Below, one piece after another: positions 1 through 8,042 of a DNA stretch of 64,000 nt. The stretch comes from an uncultured Steroidobacter sp. (GTDB taxonomy: Bacteria; Pseudomonadota; Gammaproteobacteria; Steroidobacterales; Steroidobacteraceae). The stretch spans positions 29,203 through 93,202 of the forward strand of contig CALMII010000029.1 in the NCBI GenBank assembly GCA_937864115.1, read 5' to 3'. The first letter of the stretch is position 1; each line of letters opens with the position of its first letter. The notes under the pieces are model-generated. The model had not been told where the DNA came from, searched no databases, and saw only the letters and a program-made list of their open reading frames with translations. The position numbers were made by a program, and so were the translations under genes.

Positions 1-748
1 GTCGGTCCAGCGCCGGGATGATGGTGCGATGAATGTCGAGCGTCAGATCCAGGCCGACGAGATCCGCGTTCTCGAGCGGCCCCAGCACGGCCAGGCGCAT
101 GCCAAAGCTGTTCTTCACGCAATCATCCACCGTCTGCGCATCGCAGATGCCGTCGGCAACCATGGCGATGGCTTCACGCCATAACGCATGCTGCAGACGA
201 TTGGCGACGAAGCCCGGCACGTCCTTGCGAACATGGGCCGGCACCTTGCCGATGCTTCGCAAGAGCGCCATGCAGCGGGCCACGGTGTCGTCGGAAGCCT
301 TTGCCTGAACCACCTCGACGAGCGGAATCAGCGGCGCCGGGTTCCACCAATGCGTGCCGACGATGCGCTCGGCGGTTGCCAGGCCTGCAACGATCTGACC
401 AATGGGAATGACCGATGTATTGGACGCAAGCATCGCGTGTGCCGGCGCATGCGTCACGAGTTCGGAGAAGACCTGGCGCTTGAGATGCAAGCGCTCCGGA
501 ACCGCCTCGGTCACGTAGTCGGCTTGTCGAACCGCACCGGCAAGATCATCGACGACCGATACATGCCGGGCGCCGCCAGCATCCGCACCGAGTGCCCGAA
601 GGCCGTCGGCGATCCTCGACAAGACCGTTTCGCGCACGGCTGCAACCGGCTCATGCACGATCACGGAATGGCCGGCGGCGGCGAATGTTTGCGCGATCCC
701 CGCGCCCATGAGCCCGCCGCCGATGACTGCAATCCGTTCGCCAGGCAT
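1..748 (-). CDS. 3-hydroxyacyl-CoA dehydrogenase, C-terminus cut by window edge
   Basis: The minus-strand frame stays open from ATG at 748 to base 1, giving 249 codons with no stop. The N-terminus (MPGERIAVIGGGLMGAGIAQ) is a Rossmann NAD-binding loop GxGxxG. It is followed by the family pattern around residues 110-150, with SNTS, then GTHWWNP, where the His belongs to the catalytic His-Glu pair. Next comes PGFVANRLQHALWREA, the start of the helical C-terminal domain. The enzyme oxidises a 3-hydroxyacyl-CoA, or a related short hydroxy acid in the lambda-crystallin branch, with NAD in the cytosol. It starts 2 bases after the SDR stop, so it is the fourth gene of the operon cyclase-cupin-SDR-HAD. 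Substrate unknown. Confidence 0.85.
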   Translation of the reverse strand, partial: MPGERIAVIGGGLMGAGIAQTFAAAGHSVIVHEPVAAVRETVLSRIADGLRALGADAGGARHVSVVDDLAGAVRQADYVTEAVPERLHLKRQVFSELVTHAPAHAMLASNTSVIPIGQIVAGLATAERIVGTHWWNPAPLIPLVEVVQAKASDDTVARCMALLRSIGKVPAHVRKDVPGFVANRLQHALWREAIAMVADGICDAQTVDDCVKNSFGMRLAVLGPLENADLVGLDLTLDIHRTIIPALDR

Positions 749-750
749 GA

Positions 751-1551
751 TCAGCCTGCTGTGTAGCCACCGTCTGCATAGACGATATGGCCCGTGTGAA
801 AATCCGACGCCCGCGAGCAGAGAAACAGCAATGGGCCTGCCAGATCCTCAGGCTCTCCCAGTCGTCCGATCGGGACGCGCGCAAGAAAGCCGGTTCGCAC
901 GCTCTGCGCTTTCTCGGTCTCTTCGAACATCCACGCGGTGAGCGGACTGCGAAACACGGTGGGCGCCAACGCATTCACGGTAATGCCGTGCTTGCCCCAC
1001 TCGCATCCCAATGCCTTGGTCAGTCCATCGACTGCCGACTTCGAGGTGCAGTAGGCGGAGTAGCCCGCAGGATGCCCGAGCTTGCCGCGTGCCGATGAGG
1101 TGAACACCACCTTGCCGCCGCGACCCTGCTTGATCATCTGTCGACCCGCAGCCTGCGCCATCAACCACGCACCCTCGACATTGGCGAGCATGACGCGCTG
1201 AAAACGCTCGGGCGCCATCTCGACGATGGGCGCCACGTCATTCATGCCCGACGCAACCACCAGCACGTCGACGCCACCATGCTCAGCCACCGCCGCAGCG
1301 ACGATCGCCTCGCAATCGGCCTCGCTGTTCGGCCGTCGCGCCACGCTGTGCGCGGCGATGCCCGCCGCACTCAATTCATCGGCCAGCACGTTGAGGTTCG
1401 CTGAATCACCAGCAGTGATCGTGAGACGCGCCCCGGCAGCGCCCAGCGTGCTGCAGGCGACTTTCCCGAAGGCGCCAGTCGCGCCGACGACGATCGCCGA
1501 CTTGCCGCTGACATCGAAAAGCTTGTCGATCTCCAGACGAGGCAGCGTCAT
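751..1551 (-). CDS. Short-chain dehydrogenase/reductase (SDR)
   Basis: This is a 266-residue classical SDR. The cofactor loop reads VGATGAFGK near residue 20, slightly off the usual GxxxGxG spacing. The catalytic Ser lies in TSSARG and the Tyr-Lys pair in YSAYCTSK, followed by the usual NALAPTVF and a C-terminal YADGGY. I chose ATG 1551 because it overlaps the upstream cupin stop as ATGA and begins the conserved fold. A longer in-frame start at 1647 would lie inside the cupin gene. It probably oxidises or reduces a hydroxyl/keto group on the same substrate as the 3-hydroxyacyl-CoA dehydrogenase that follows 2 bases downstream. Substrate not predictable. Confidence 0.9.
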   Translation of the reverse strand: MTLPRLEIDKLFDVSGKSAIVVGATGAFGKVACSTLGAAGARLTITAGDSANLNVLADELSAAGIAAHSVARRPNSEADCEAIVAAAVAEHGGVDVLVVASGMNDVAPIVEMAPERFQRVMLANVEGAWLMAQAAGRQMIKQGRGGKVVFTSSARGKLGHPAGYSAYCTSKSAVDGLTKALGCEWGKHGITVNALAPTVFRSPLTAWMFEETEKAQSVRTGFLARVPIGRLGEPEDLAGPLLFLCSRASDFHTGHIVYADGGYTAG

Positions 1552-1898
1552 GTCGCCCCCTTCGGATACGGCATCACGACGATCATCGACGCGACGACAT
1601 TTCCTTCGTTCCGGATCGCGCGCCCTTCGCCGGCAGGAATGAAGCAACTGTCGAGAGCGCGCAGCACGTGTGTCTCACCCGTACCAAGCTCGACGGTGAT
1701 CTCGCCTTCGAGAACCACGTAGATCTTCCCGAGCGCGCCGACATCCATGTCCGCGCCTCCACCCGGGAGAAAATAGCTCAGGCCGGTCCACGCAAAGTCG
1801 GCGGCGCTTGCGTCGAATCCCTGCAGCCGCAACGAGCGCATATCGAAGTGCCTGGGCGCGTCGTAGCGCCTGGCATCGGCAAGCCGGGTAATCTGCAT
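1548..1898 (-). CDS. Small cupin-domain protein
   Basis: A 116-residue single-domain cupin. The first half has FLPGGGADMD and KIYVVLEGEITVELG, the second LDSCFIPAGEGRAIRNEGN, matching the two cupin motifs. The metal-binding histidines expected in motif 1 are largely absent, so metal-dependent catalysis is doubtful. Family relatives in catabolic operons are often accessory or isomerase-like proteins. ATG 1898 is preferred over an in-frame start 20 codons upstream because it lies just after the cyclase stop (TAG at 1903-1905). Its stop overlaps the SDR start by 4 bases. It is part of the operon cyclase-cupin-SDR-HAD. Confidence 0.75.
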   Translation of the reverse strand: MQITRLADARRYDAPRHFDMRSLRLQGFDASAADFAWTGLSYFLPGGGADMDVGALGKIYVVLEGEITVELGTGETHVLRALDSCFIPAGEGRAIRNEGNVVASMIVVMPYPKGAT

Positions 1899-1902
1899 GG
1901 GA

Positions 1903-2772
1903 CTACTCCGCCCGGCCGGTTTCGAGCCGGAACGATCCGGACGGATCGACGATGGCAACCAATCTCACGATGCAACCGTCGCCCTTCTTCCAGCGCCATG
2001 GAAAGGCCGCGAAGGTGACGCGCTTGCCAGTGACCTTGTCGATATCGCCGCCGACATTCTCGAAGCCGCAGATTCCCGCCGACAGGATGGCGCGATGGCA
2101 CGGCTCCCATTCCGGAAAGTCCTCGATGACCTTGCGGCCAGTCTCCTGCTCATATTCCTTGTTGACCTGAGGCAACAGGCCGTTCGGCGCACCGGGGCCG
2201 TGCGGACCGATGGCAGTGCCGAGCGGATGATCCAGCGCCTGCGTATCCGAGCCGCACATCTTGACGCCGCGCTCGACGAACCATTCGCCGGCCTCCTTGT
2301 AGAAGCCCGGCGAGTAGCCGTAGTACAAGGAGTTGTCGCCGTAGTATTTGTGCCAGCCAGTGTTGACGATGACGATGTCGCCGCGACGAATCTGCGGCCG
2401 CGCGTTCTCCAGATCCTTCGCGGTGATGACTTCCCATTTCTTCTTGGGAATCGACACCACGACGCCCGTGCCGAAGAAATAAGGCAGCGGCACTTCATCC
2501 ATGAACGGCGTGCCCTGCACGACGTGCGCGGGCGCGTCGATATGCGTGCCTGAATGCATCACCGTGGTGATGCGCTGAGTGAGTACGCCCGACTTCGACA
2601 TGCCGTGCAGGCGCTCGATCTTCACGTCTTCGAAGTACGGCCAGCACGGCTGGCCGAGCCCCCAGGGATGGCTCAGATCGTAGAACTCCAGTCCCATGCT
2701 GTTCCTGAGATTGGACTCCCCGAACTTGCACAACGTCTCATCGCGCCAATCGCCCTGCTCCCACCCTGACAT
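1903..2772 (-). CDS. Cyclase-family (kynurenine formamidase-like) metal hydrolase
   Basis: A 289-residue protein of the cyclase/formamidase superfamily. The signature HSGTHIDAPAH, with its HxGTHxDxPxH metal-binding pattern, is present near residue 75. Later come DIVIVNTGWHKYYGD and GSDTQALDHP, as in isatin hydrolase-like members. Such enzymes open amide, lactone or cyclic bonds with a divalent metal in the cytosol. ATG 2772 follows a clear GAGGTGG ribosome site; the 49 extra in-frame residues upstream are unlikely. It is the first gene of a four-gene operon and is divergent from the IclR regulator at 2954. Substrate unknown; a ring-opening hydrolase for an aromatic breakdown product fits the context. 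Confidence 0.85.
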   Translation of the reverse strand: MSGWEQGDWRDETLCKFGESNLRNSMGLEFYDLSHPWGLGQPCWPYFEDVKIERLHGMSKSGVLTQRITTVMHSGTHIDAPAHVVQGTPFMDEVPLPYFFGTGVVVSIPKKKWEVITAKDLENARPQIRRGDIVIVNTGWHKYYGDNSLYYGYSPGFYKEAGEWFVERGVKMCGSDTQALDHPLGTAIGPHGPGAPNGLLPQVNKEYEQETGRKVIEDFPEWEPCHRAILSAGICGFENVGGDIDKVTGKRVTFAAFPWRWKKGDGCIVRLVAIVDPSGSFRLETGRAE

Positions 2773-2818
2773 GATTCCACCTCTGTTCTTATAACCACGA
2801 TACGGTACATCTGTCTCA

Positions 2819-2832
2819 TATAGTGGGCTATA
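2819..2832. promoter_or_regulatory. Inverted repeat in cyclase/IclR divergent promoter region
   Basis: TATAG-N4-CTATA is a perfect dyad between the divergent cyclase operon and the IclR gene. It is a candidate operator for the neighbouring IclR regulator. Assignment is by position only. Confidence 0.4.
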
Positions 2833-2953
2833 GACACGAATCAAAGTCAAGCGTCGGATTGCTGCTGGCGACGACGATCCAGCCCCACGGGCCGCTCGGA
2901 TATACTCATCGGCGTTCAAGCTGCCGCGTTCTCACCTGGAGTCCAGAACACCC

Positions 2954-3727
2954 GTGCCCCGCGAAAAAAGCAGAACCCCGCACAGCAACCGCCAGGGAAT
3001 CCAGGTCATCGCACGCGCCGCGGCAGTGCTCCGCGCCTTGGAGGATGAGCCGGAAGGATTGAGTCTCGGACAGCTGGCTCAACGCGTGAATCTCGCCCGC
3101 TCCACCGTACAACGCATCGTCGCAGCGCTTGCGGACGAGCACTTGTTGATCGCTGCCGCACCCTCTGCGGGAGTCAAGCTCGGACCGGCACTGGTACGTC
3201 TGGCTTCATCCGCGAACGTCGACATCGATCAACTCGTCCGGCCCGCGCTGTCCAGGCTCTCGAAGGCACTCAAGGAAACGGTGGATCTTTCGCAGTTGAA
3301 AGGTAGCGGCGCCATTTTCATCGATCAGATCCCGGGGGAGCATCGACTCCGGGCCGTGTCCGCCATAGGCGAAAGTTTTCCGCTTCATTGCACGGCGAAC
3401 GGCAAGGCACTTCTGAGCCTGTTGCCGGATGAGAAGTGGACGAAGCTGATCGGCAGATCGCTACGAGCGCACACCGCACACACCATCACCGATATCGATA
3501 CGCTCCACCAACAGATCCAGGAATGCCGACGCACTCACATCACGTACGATCGGGAGGAGCACACAGAAGGCATTGCGGCGGTGGGCACCGCGTTTCTCGA
3601 TCCGATCGGGCGTCCGCTCGCGATCTCGATTCCCGTCCCGACGACTCGCTTCGGCAGGATCGAAACGAAACTCGTCACCGAACTGCGCCGGACACGCAAG
3701 GAAATCGAGGCCCTGCTGGGCCGTTGA
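2954..3727 (+). CDS. IclR-family transcriptional regulator
   Basis: A 257-residue regulator. The N-terminal winged helix-turn-helix (about residues 15-70: IQVIARAAAVLRALEDE, LSLGQLAQRVNLARSTVQRI) is followed by the IclR effector domain. Landmarks are DIDQLVRPALSRLSK, HCTANGKALLS and the ITYDREEHTEGIAAVGTAF segment that lines the ligand pocket. The start is GTG at 2954. It is divergent from the cyclase operon with about 180 bases between, so it probably controls that operon and itself in response to a small aromatic or acid ligand. Its 3' end converges on the LysR gene, 30 bases away. Confidence 0.92.
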   Translation: MPREKSRTPHSNRQGIQVIARAAAVLRALEDEPEGLSLGQLAQRVNLARSTVQRIVAALADEHLLIAAAPSAGVKLGPALVRLASSANVDIDQLVRPALSRLSKALKETVDLSQLKGSGAIFIDQIPGEHRLRAVSAIGESFPLHCTANGKALLSLLPDEKWTKLIGRSLRAHTAHTITDIDTLHQQIQECRRTHITYDREEHTEGIAAVGTAFLDPIGRPLAISIPVPTTRFGRIETKLVTELRRTRKEIEALLGR

Positions 3728-3757
3728 GCGTCCACCGGCGAGGCACTTGCGCGGTTG

Positions 3758-4657
3758 TCACCTGCGCGGACGGGCGGTCAGGTTGCTCGCAACCAAAGCC
3801 TGCCGGATGGCCTCGGCGGCGGTGGACAGTTGCTGGTCGTTGCGCTTCATCAAGCCTACAGCCTTGCGGATCGCAGGCCGGATCAACTGCACGCTCTTCG
3901 CCCCCAACGCCGTCATCTGTTCCTTGCACAAACTGGGCACGGCGCTGACGCCGAGACCCGAGGCGACGAACTGCCCGGCCGTAACGAGCTGGTGGCACTC
4001 GAGTCCGACCCGTAGCTTCATGTTGCTGGCTGCGAGCGATCTCTCCAGCAACTGCCTGACGGTGGACGGTCTCTGCAAGGCGATGAAGTTGTTGCCCAGC
4101 AATTGCGTCCACGACACCGAACGCAAATCGGCCAGTGGCGATCGGGCAGGCACGATCGCCACGAACCGATCCATGAACAGCTGCTGGAAATCGAGCTGAT
4201 TCGATCCTTCCGGCTCGAAGCCGAAGCCAAGTTCCACCCGCCCGGTGGCCACCATGCGCACGACGTCTTCGTGAATCACGTCATGCACCGTCACCTCGAT
4301 ATTCGGAAAGCGCCGGCGAAATTCTTCCAGGATCCGTGGCAGCACGTTGCCGGCAAAGGACGGCATGGCCGCGATGGTCACGTGCCCGCGCTGCAACGTG
4401 AAGTGTTGACGCGAGCGCTGGCGAACGTTGTCCCAATCGGCCAGCAGCTGAACTGCCTGGGGTAACAGCGCTGCACCCTCCGGCGTCAACCTGACCTGCC
4501 GTGTCGTGCGCGACAACAACCGTCCGCCCAGGGAATCCTCCAGACTCCTGATCGCCAGACTCAGCGCTGGCTGCGACATGTGCAGCCGTTCGCAAGCCCG
4601 CGCGAAACTCAGCGTTTGTGCGACGGCGACGAAGGCCGAGAGTTGACGGGGCGTCAT
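3758..4657 (-). CDS. LysR-family transcriptional regulator
   Basis: A 299-residue LysR protein. The N-terminal helix-turn-helix (MTPRQLSAFVAVAQTLSF, LHMSQPALSLAIRSLEDSLG) precedes a periplasmic-binding-like effector domain with RGHVTIAAMPSFAG and GLGVSAVPSL. ATG 4657 aligns with the usual family start; an in-frame ATG at 4681 adds 8 residues. It is divergent from the CoA-transferase pair starting at 4756. That is the standard arrangement for a LysR gene controlling its neighbour, so it probably activates the CoA-transferase operon. Inducer unknown. Confidence 0.92.
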   Translation of the reverse strand: MTPRQLSAFVAVAQTLSFARACERLHMSQPALSLAIRSLEDSLGGRLLSRTTRQVRLTPEGAALLPQAVQLLADWDNVRQRSRQHFTLQRGHVTIAAMPSFAGNVLPRILEEFRRRFPNIEVTVHDVIHEDVVRMVATGRVELGFGFEPEGSNQLDFQQLFMDRFVAIVPARSPLADLRSVSWTQLLGNNFIALQRPSTVRQLLERSLAASNMKLRVGLECHQLVTAGQFVASGLGVSAVPSLCKEQMTALGAKSVQLIRPAIRKAVGLMKRNDQQLSTAAEAIRQALVASNLTARPRR

Positions 4658-4755
4658 GGATTCATTTGCCGGGTAAAACAATCAACAGATTTTTCAAACT
4701 TAACAAGCGAAACGCCGCCGGCCAAGCTTCGTCGTCGGAACAACGGAGACACGCG

Positions 4756-5457
4756 GTGGCAGGCTTCGACAAGCGGGTCGACAGTTACGAGGCGGCCCTG
4801 GCCGGCCTCACGGACAACATGACAGTGATTGCCGGTGGCTTCGGTCTGTGCGGCATTCCGGAGAATCTCATCGCCCAGATCCGCCGCCTCGGAGTGAAGG
4901 GACTGACGGTCGTCTCCAACAACTGCGGCGTCGATGACTTCGGCCTGGGCGTCCTGCTCAAGGATCGCCAGATTCGAAAGATGATTGCCTCCTACGTGGG
5001 AGAGAACGCCGAGTTCGAGCGACAGCTGCTGTCTGGAGAACTGGAAGTCGAACTGACTCCGCAGGGCACACTCGCCGAGAAGATCCGCGCTGGCGGTGCA
5101 GGCATCCCCGCCTTCTTCACCGCCACCGGCTACGGCACGCCAGTCGGCGAGAACAAGGAAGTGCGCGAGTTCAACGGCCGCAGATACATTCTGGAACAGT
5201 CGATCACTGCCGACTTCGCGATCGTGAAGGGATGGAAGGCAGACTGGTACGGCAACGTCGTCTACCGCCACACCGCACAGAACTTCAATCCTGCGGCAGC
5301 GACCGCCGGCCGCATCACCGTCGTCGAAGTCGAAGAGATCGTCCCGCCGGGTCAGCTCGAGCCCAGCCAGATCCACACGCCGGGCATCTATGTCGACCGG
5401 CTGATCCAGGGCCGTTTCGAAAAGCGTATCGAGAAGCGCACCACGCGTGCTGCCTGA
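4756..5457 (+). CDS. scoA: 3-oxoacid CoA-transferase subunit A
   Basis: A 233-residue alpha subunit of a family I CoA-transferase. The glycine-rich CoA-binding segment GGFGLCGIPENLI is near residue 30. The family blocks NNCGVDDFGLG, ELTPQGTLAEKIRAGGAGIPAFFT and the ending PGIYVDRLIQG follow. Length matches ScoA. GTG 4756 is preferred because GGAG lies about 7 bases upstream and the protein then begins like its relatives. With subunit B, 9 bases downstream, it moves CoA from succinyl-CoA to a 3-oxoacid such as acetoacetate or 3-oxoadipate. The exact acid cannot be told from sequence. Probably regulated by the divergent LysR protein. Confidence 0.93.
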   Translation: MAGFDKRVDSYEAALAGLTDNMTVIAGGFGLCGIPENLIAQIRRLGVKGLTVVSNNCGVDDFGLGVLLKDRQIRKMIASYVGENAEFERQLLSGELEVELTPQGTLAEKIRAGGAGIPAFFTATGYGTPVGENKEVREFNGRRYILEQSITADFAIVKGWKADWYGNVVYRHTAQNFNPAAATAGRITVVEVEEIVPPGQLEPSQIHTPGIYVDRLIQGRFEKRIEKRTTRAA

Positions 5458-5466
5458 GGTTCCCCT

Positions 5467-6123
5467 ATGGCACTGACCAGAGAACAGATGGCGGAACGCG
5501 TCGCTCGTGAACTGCGCGATGGTTTCTACGTGAATCTCGGCATCGGCATTCCGACGCTGGTCGCAAACTACGTCCCGAAGGGGATGGAGGTGATGCTGCA
5601 GTCGGAGAATGGGCTGCTCGGCATGGGCCCCTTCCCCGCTGACAGCGAAGTCGATGCCGACATGATCAACGCCGGCAAGCAGACGGTGACCGCGCGCGTC
5701 GGTGCGTCGGTCTTCTCCAGCGTCGAATCGTTCGCGATGATTCGCGGCGGTCACGTCGACCTGACCGTGCTCGGCGCCTTCGAAGTGGACGTCCAGGGAA
5801 ACATCGCCTCATGGATGGTGCCCGGCAAGCTGGTCAAGGGCATGGGCGGCGCCATGGACCTGGTCGCCGGCGCCGAAAACATCATCGTGACGATGATGCA
5901 CGCCTCGAAGGATGGCGAGTCGAAGCTGCTCGATCGTTGCAGCCTGCCGCTCACGGGCTGCGCCTGCATCAAGCGCGTGCTCACCGACCTCGCCTACGTC
6001 GAGATTGCCGACGGCGCCTTCCATCTCAGGGAGCGCGCACCCGGGGTGAGCGTCGACGAGATCCGCGCGAAGACCGCCGGTCGCCTGGTCGTTCCGGCCC
6101 TGGTACCGGAAATGAAGTTCTGA
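5467..6123 (+). CDS. scoB: 3-oxoacid CoA-transferase subunit B
   Basis: A 218-residue beta subunit that carries the catalytic glutamate in the SENGLLGMGP motif near residue 50. It also has the N-terminal VNLGIGIPTLVANY and the central HVDLTVLGAFEVD and GKLVKGMGGAMDL blocks. It forms a heterotetramer with the upstream alpha subunit; the 9-base spacing indicates one mRNA. In this cluster it would activate or recover CoA for the 3-oxoacid end product of the ring-cleavage pathway. Nothing is missing from the domain. Confidence 0.94.
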   Translation: MALTREQMAERVARELRDGFYVNLGIGIPTLVANYVPKGMEVMLQSENGLLGMGPFPADSEVDADMINAGKQTVTARVGASVFSSVESFAMIRGGHVDLTVLGAFEVDVQGNIASWMVPGKLVKGMGGAMDLVAGAENIIVTMMHASKDGESKLLDRCSLPLTGCACIKRVLTDLAYVEIADGAFHLRERAPGVSVDEIRAKTAGRLVVPALVPEMKF

Positions 6124-6265
6124 AGTTCCGGCGAGGCCGTAGCCTGCAGCCATCCCATTCGATTCTGCCGCGCCAGTCCACCTCGAAGCCGCCAACCCGC
6201 CAGCCGGGCAGAAGAGCGGCCCGGGACAGGCCGGACCCGCTCCATGCGTCGACACCGTGGTAAGG

Positions 6266-6283
6266 TGTCAAATTGGCAGCATA
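6266..6283 (+). promoter_or_regulatory. Predicted operator, copy 1, upstream of the MarR gene
   Basis: An 18-base element of the form TGTCA-N3-TGrCAGCATA (here TGTCAAATTGGCAGCATA) lies 115 bases before the MarR start. The same element occurs twice between DUF1302 and the FAH-family gene. The core is a TGTCA-N3-TGACA dyad typical of a dimeric repressor. Inferred to be an autoregulatory site of the MarR protein. Confidence 0.6.
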
Positions 6284-6397
6284 GAGCTAATTCGACAGCT
6301 AATATCTCCAACCGGGATCACTGACTCCAACCGCCTCGTTCATTGGCGCGGTCAGCATTTTTTTGATGAATCACCAGCAAGCAACAGCAAACAGCAT

Positions 6398-7012
6398 ATG
6401 AAGGAACCACGTCATTCGGAGCGAGGTCTGTTAATCACGGAGATCGTCCTGGAGTACTTCCGAACCAATGGTCGATTGATTGCGTGGGGCGATGCGATAA
6501 CCAAGGACATCGGGCTCACCAGCGCGCGATGGCAGGTGATGGCCGCCATCGCCGCAATGCCCCACGACGTCACGGTCTCGATCATTGCCCGCCTGATGGG
6601 CCTGCAGCGCCAGAGCGTGCAACGGGTGGTCGATCTGCTGGCGGCCGATAAATATGTGGAACTCGAGGAGAATCCGCACCACAAGAAGGCGAAGGTGGTC
6701 AAGCTCACGCCGGCGGGCGCACAGCTATACAAGGAAGTGATGCGCCGCGAGATCAAGTGGGCCAACTCGATTGCGATCTCGCTGAAAGAACACGACCTGG
6801 AGGCGATACTGAAATTCATGCGCCACCTTCGCGCGAAGATTGGCGACGCAGGCCCCACGATCCCGCCCGCCGCACGGCCCGCCCCCGAACGAGGAAAGCC
6901 CGGCTGCGCTGAACCCAACGAAAACCGCCGATCGACGGGTCGGTCATCGGCGGTCAGAGATCCAGCACCAGCCGCTTGCAGCCCGCTTTGGCGCGCGAGA
7001 CGCACGGGGTGA
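6398..7012 (+). CDS. MarR-family transcriptional regulator
   Basis: A 204-residue protein whose first 150 residues are a MarR winged helix: GLTSARWQVMAAIAAMPHDVT, then SIIARLMGLQRQSVQRVVDLL as the recognition region and NPHHKKAKVVKLTPAG as the wing. ATG 6398 begins the fold; upstream in-frame sequence is intergenic and holds an operator-like element. The last 55 residues are Pro/Arg-rich and their final 59 bases overlap the 3' end of the convergent reductase gene. The tail may therefore be read-through of an eroded stop rather than functional. MarR proteins repress catabolic genes until a phenolic ligand binds; here the target may be the DUF1302/FAH cluster. Confidence 0.85.
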   Translation: MKEPRHSERGLLITEIVLEYFRTNGRLIAWGDAITKDIGLTSARWQVMAAIAAMPHDVTVSIIARLMGLQRQSVQRVVDLLAADKYVELEENPHHKKAKVVKLTPAGAQLYKEVMRREIKWANSIAISLKEHDLEAILKFMRHLRAKIGDAGPTIPPAARPAPERGKPGCAEPNENRRSTGRSSAVRDPAPAACSPLWRARRTG

Positions 7013-7943
7013 ACTGATCGTTGGCCCGGTGCTCGTCGTCAGTGAGGAACACGTCCCGGTGTTCGATGTCGCCCTCCAGCACGCGAACCAGGCAGGTGCC
7101 GCAGACTCCCTGCTCGCACGAGGTGGGCACCTCGAAGCCGTTCCTGGCCAGCACCGTCGTGACAGCCTCGTCCTTCTGCACCCGCAGCGTGGTGCCGGTG
7201 GAAGCGATGGTGACGTCGAACGATCCATCTGCGCTGGTATCCACCGCCGCGGCGGCGAAGTACTCGCGGTGGATGTGGTCCTCGGCCCAGGCGAGCTTGC
7301 GGGCGCAGTTGATCACCCAGTCCATGAAGCCGTTGGGCCCGCAGACGAACAGGTGTTTGCCGGCGGCAGGCGCGCCCAGCGCCCGGTCGATGTCGAGCTT
7401 CTGCGACGCCTCGCCATCGTCGAAGTGGAAGGCGGCGCGATCGGCAAAGGCCGAGGCTTCGATGCGGGACTTGAAGGCGGTGCGCGACGGCGAACGGCTG
7501 CAGTAGTGCAGCTCGAAGCTGGCGCCCGTCTGGCTCAGGCGCTCGGCCATGCACAGCACCGGGGTGATGCCGATTCCACCGCCCAGCAGTATGGCGTGCT
7601 CGCTGGGCACCAGTTCGAAATGGTTGCGGGGCTCGCTGATCTGGATCGTATCGCCTTCGTGCACGAGGGTATGCACGGCCTGTGAGCCGCCGCGGGAGGC
7701 TGGATCTTTGAGCACGGCCACGAGGTAGCTGTGGCGCTCGGTGGGCGGGTTGCACAGCGAGTACTGGCGCACCAGGCCATTGGGCAGGTGCAGATCGATG
7801 TGGGAGCCGGCAGAGAATGGCGGAAGAGCGCGGCCTTGCGGGTCGACCAGTTCGAGGCTGCAGATGTCGTCTGCCTCGTGCCGTTTGCGGCGGACGCAGA
7901 CCTGGAGCAGCGGAATTGCCGATGCGGATGAAGAGACAGCCAT
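6954..7943 (-). CDS. Rieske oxygenase reductase, vanillate demethylase VanB-like
   Basis: A 329-residue phthalate-dioxygenase-reductase-type flavoprotein. The FMN/ferredoxin-reductase domain has AGSHIDLHLPNGLVRQYSL near residue 45. The NAD domain has LLGGGIGITPVLCMA and FVCGPNGFMD. The C-terminal plant-type [2Fe-2S] ferredoxin has CEQGVCGTC with a distal Cys in FTPCVSRAK. It passes electrons from NAD(P)H to a Rieske oxygenase. ATG 7943 is chosen because the 27 residues before it are Ser/Thr-rich and family-unlike. It follows the Rieske oxygenase gene on the same strand, about 100 bases downstream, so they form a two-component system and the reductase may also serve the second oxygenase at 16918. 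Confidence 0.92.
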   Translation of the reverse strand: MAVSSSASAIPLLQVCVRRKRHEADDICSLELVDPQGRALPPFSAGSHIDLHLPNGLVRQYSLCNPPTERHSYLVAVLKDPASRGGSQAVHTLVHEGDTIQISEPRNHFELVPSEHAILLGGGIGITPVLCMAERLSQTGASFELHYCSRSPSRTAFKSRIEASAFADRAAFHFDDGEASQKLDIDRALGAPAAGKHLFVCGPNGFMDWVINCARKLAWAEDHIHREYFAAAAVDTSADGSFDVTIASTGTTLRVQKDEAVTTVLARNGFEVPTSCEQGVCGTCLVRVLEGDIEHRDVFLTDDEHRANDQFTPCVSRAKAGCKRLVLDL

Positions 7944-8042
7944 CGCGGATGATGAGATCGATGAGATTGTTGAAGTCGTTCGGAGAGATCCTGGCCGCGC
8001 GTTCGCCGCCAGGATCAGGCCCACCTCGGAGCGAGCGACATG

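Noticed and set aside
4654..5754. A 366-codon minus-strand frame across the CoA-transferase genes
   Set aside because: Spans two well-supported genes and a spacer; composition is antisense-like.
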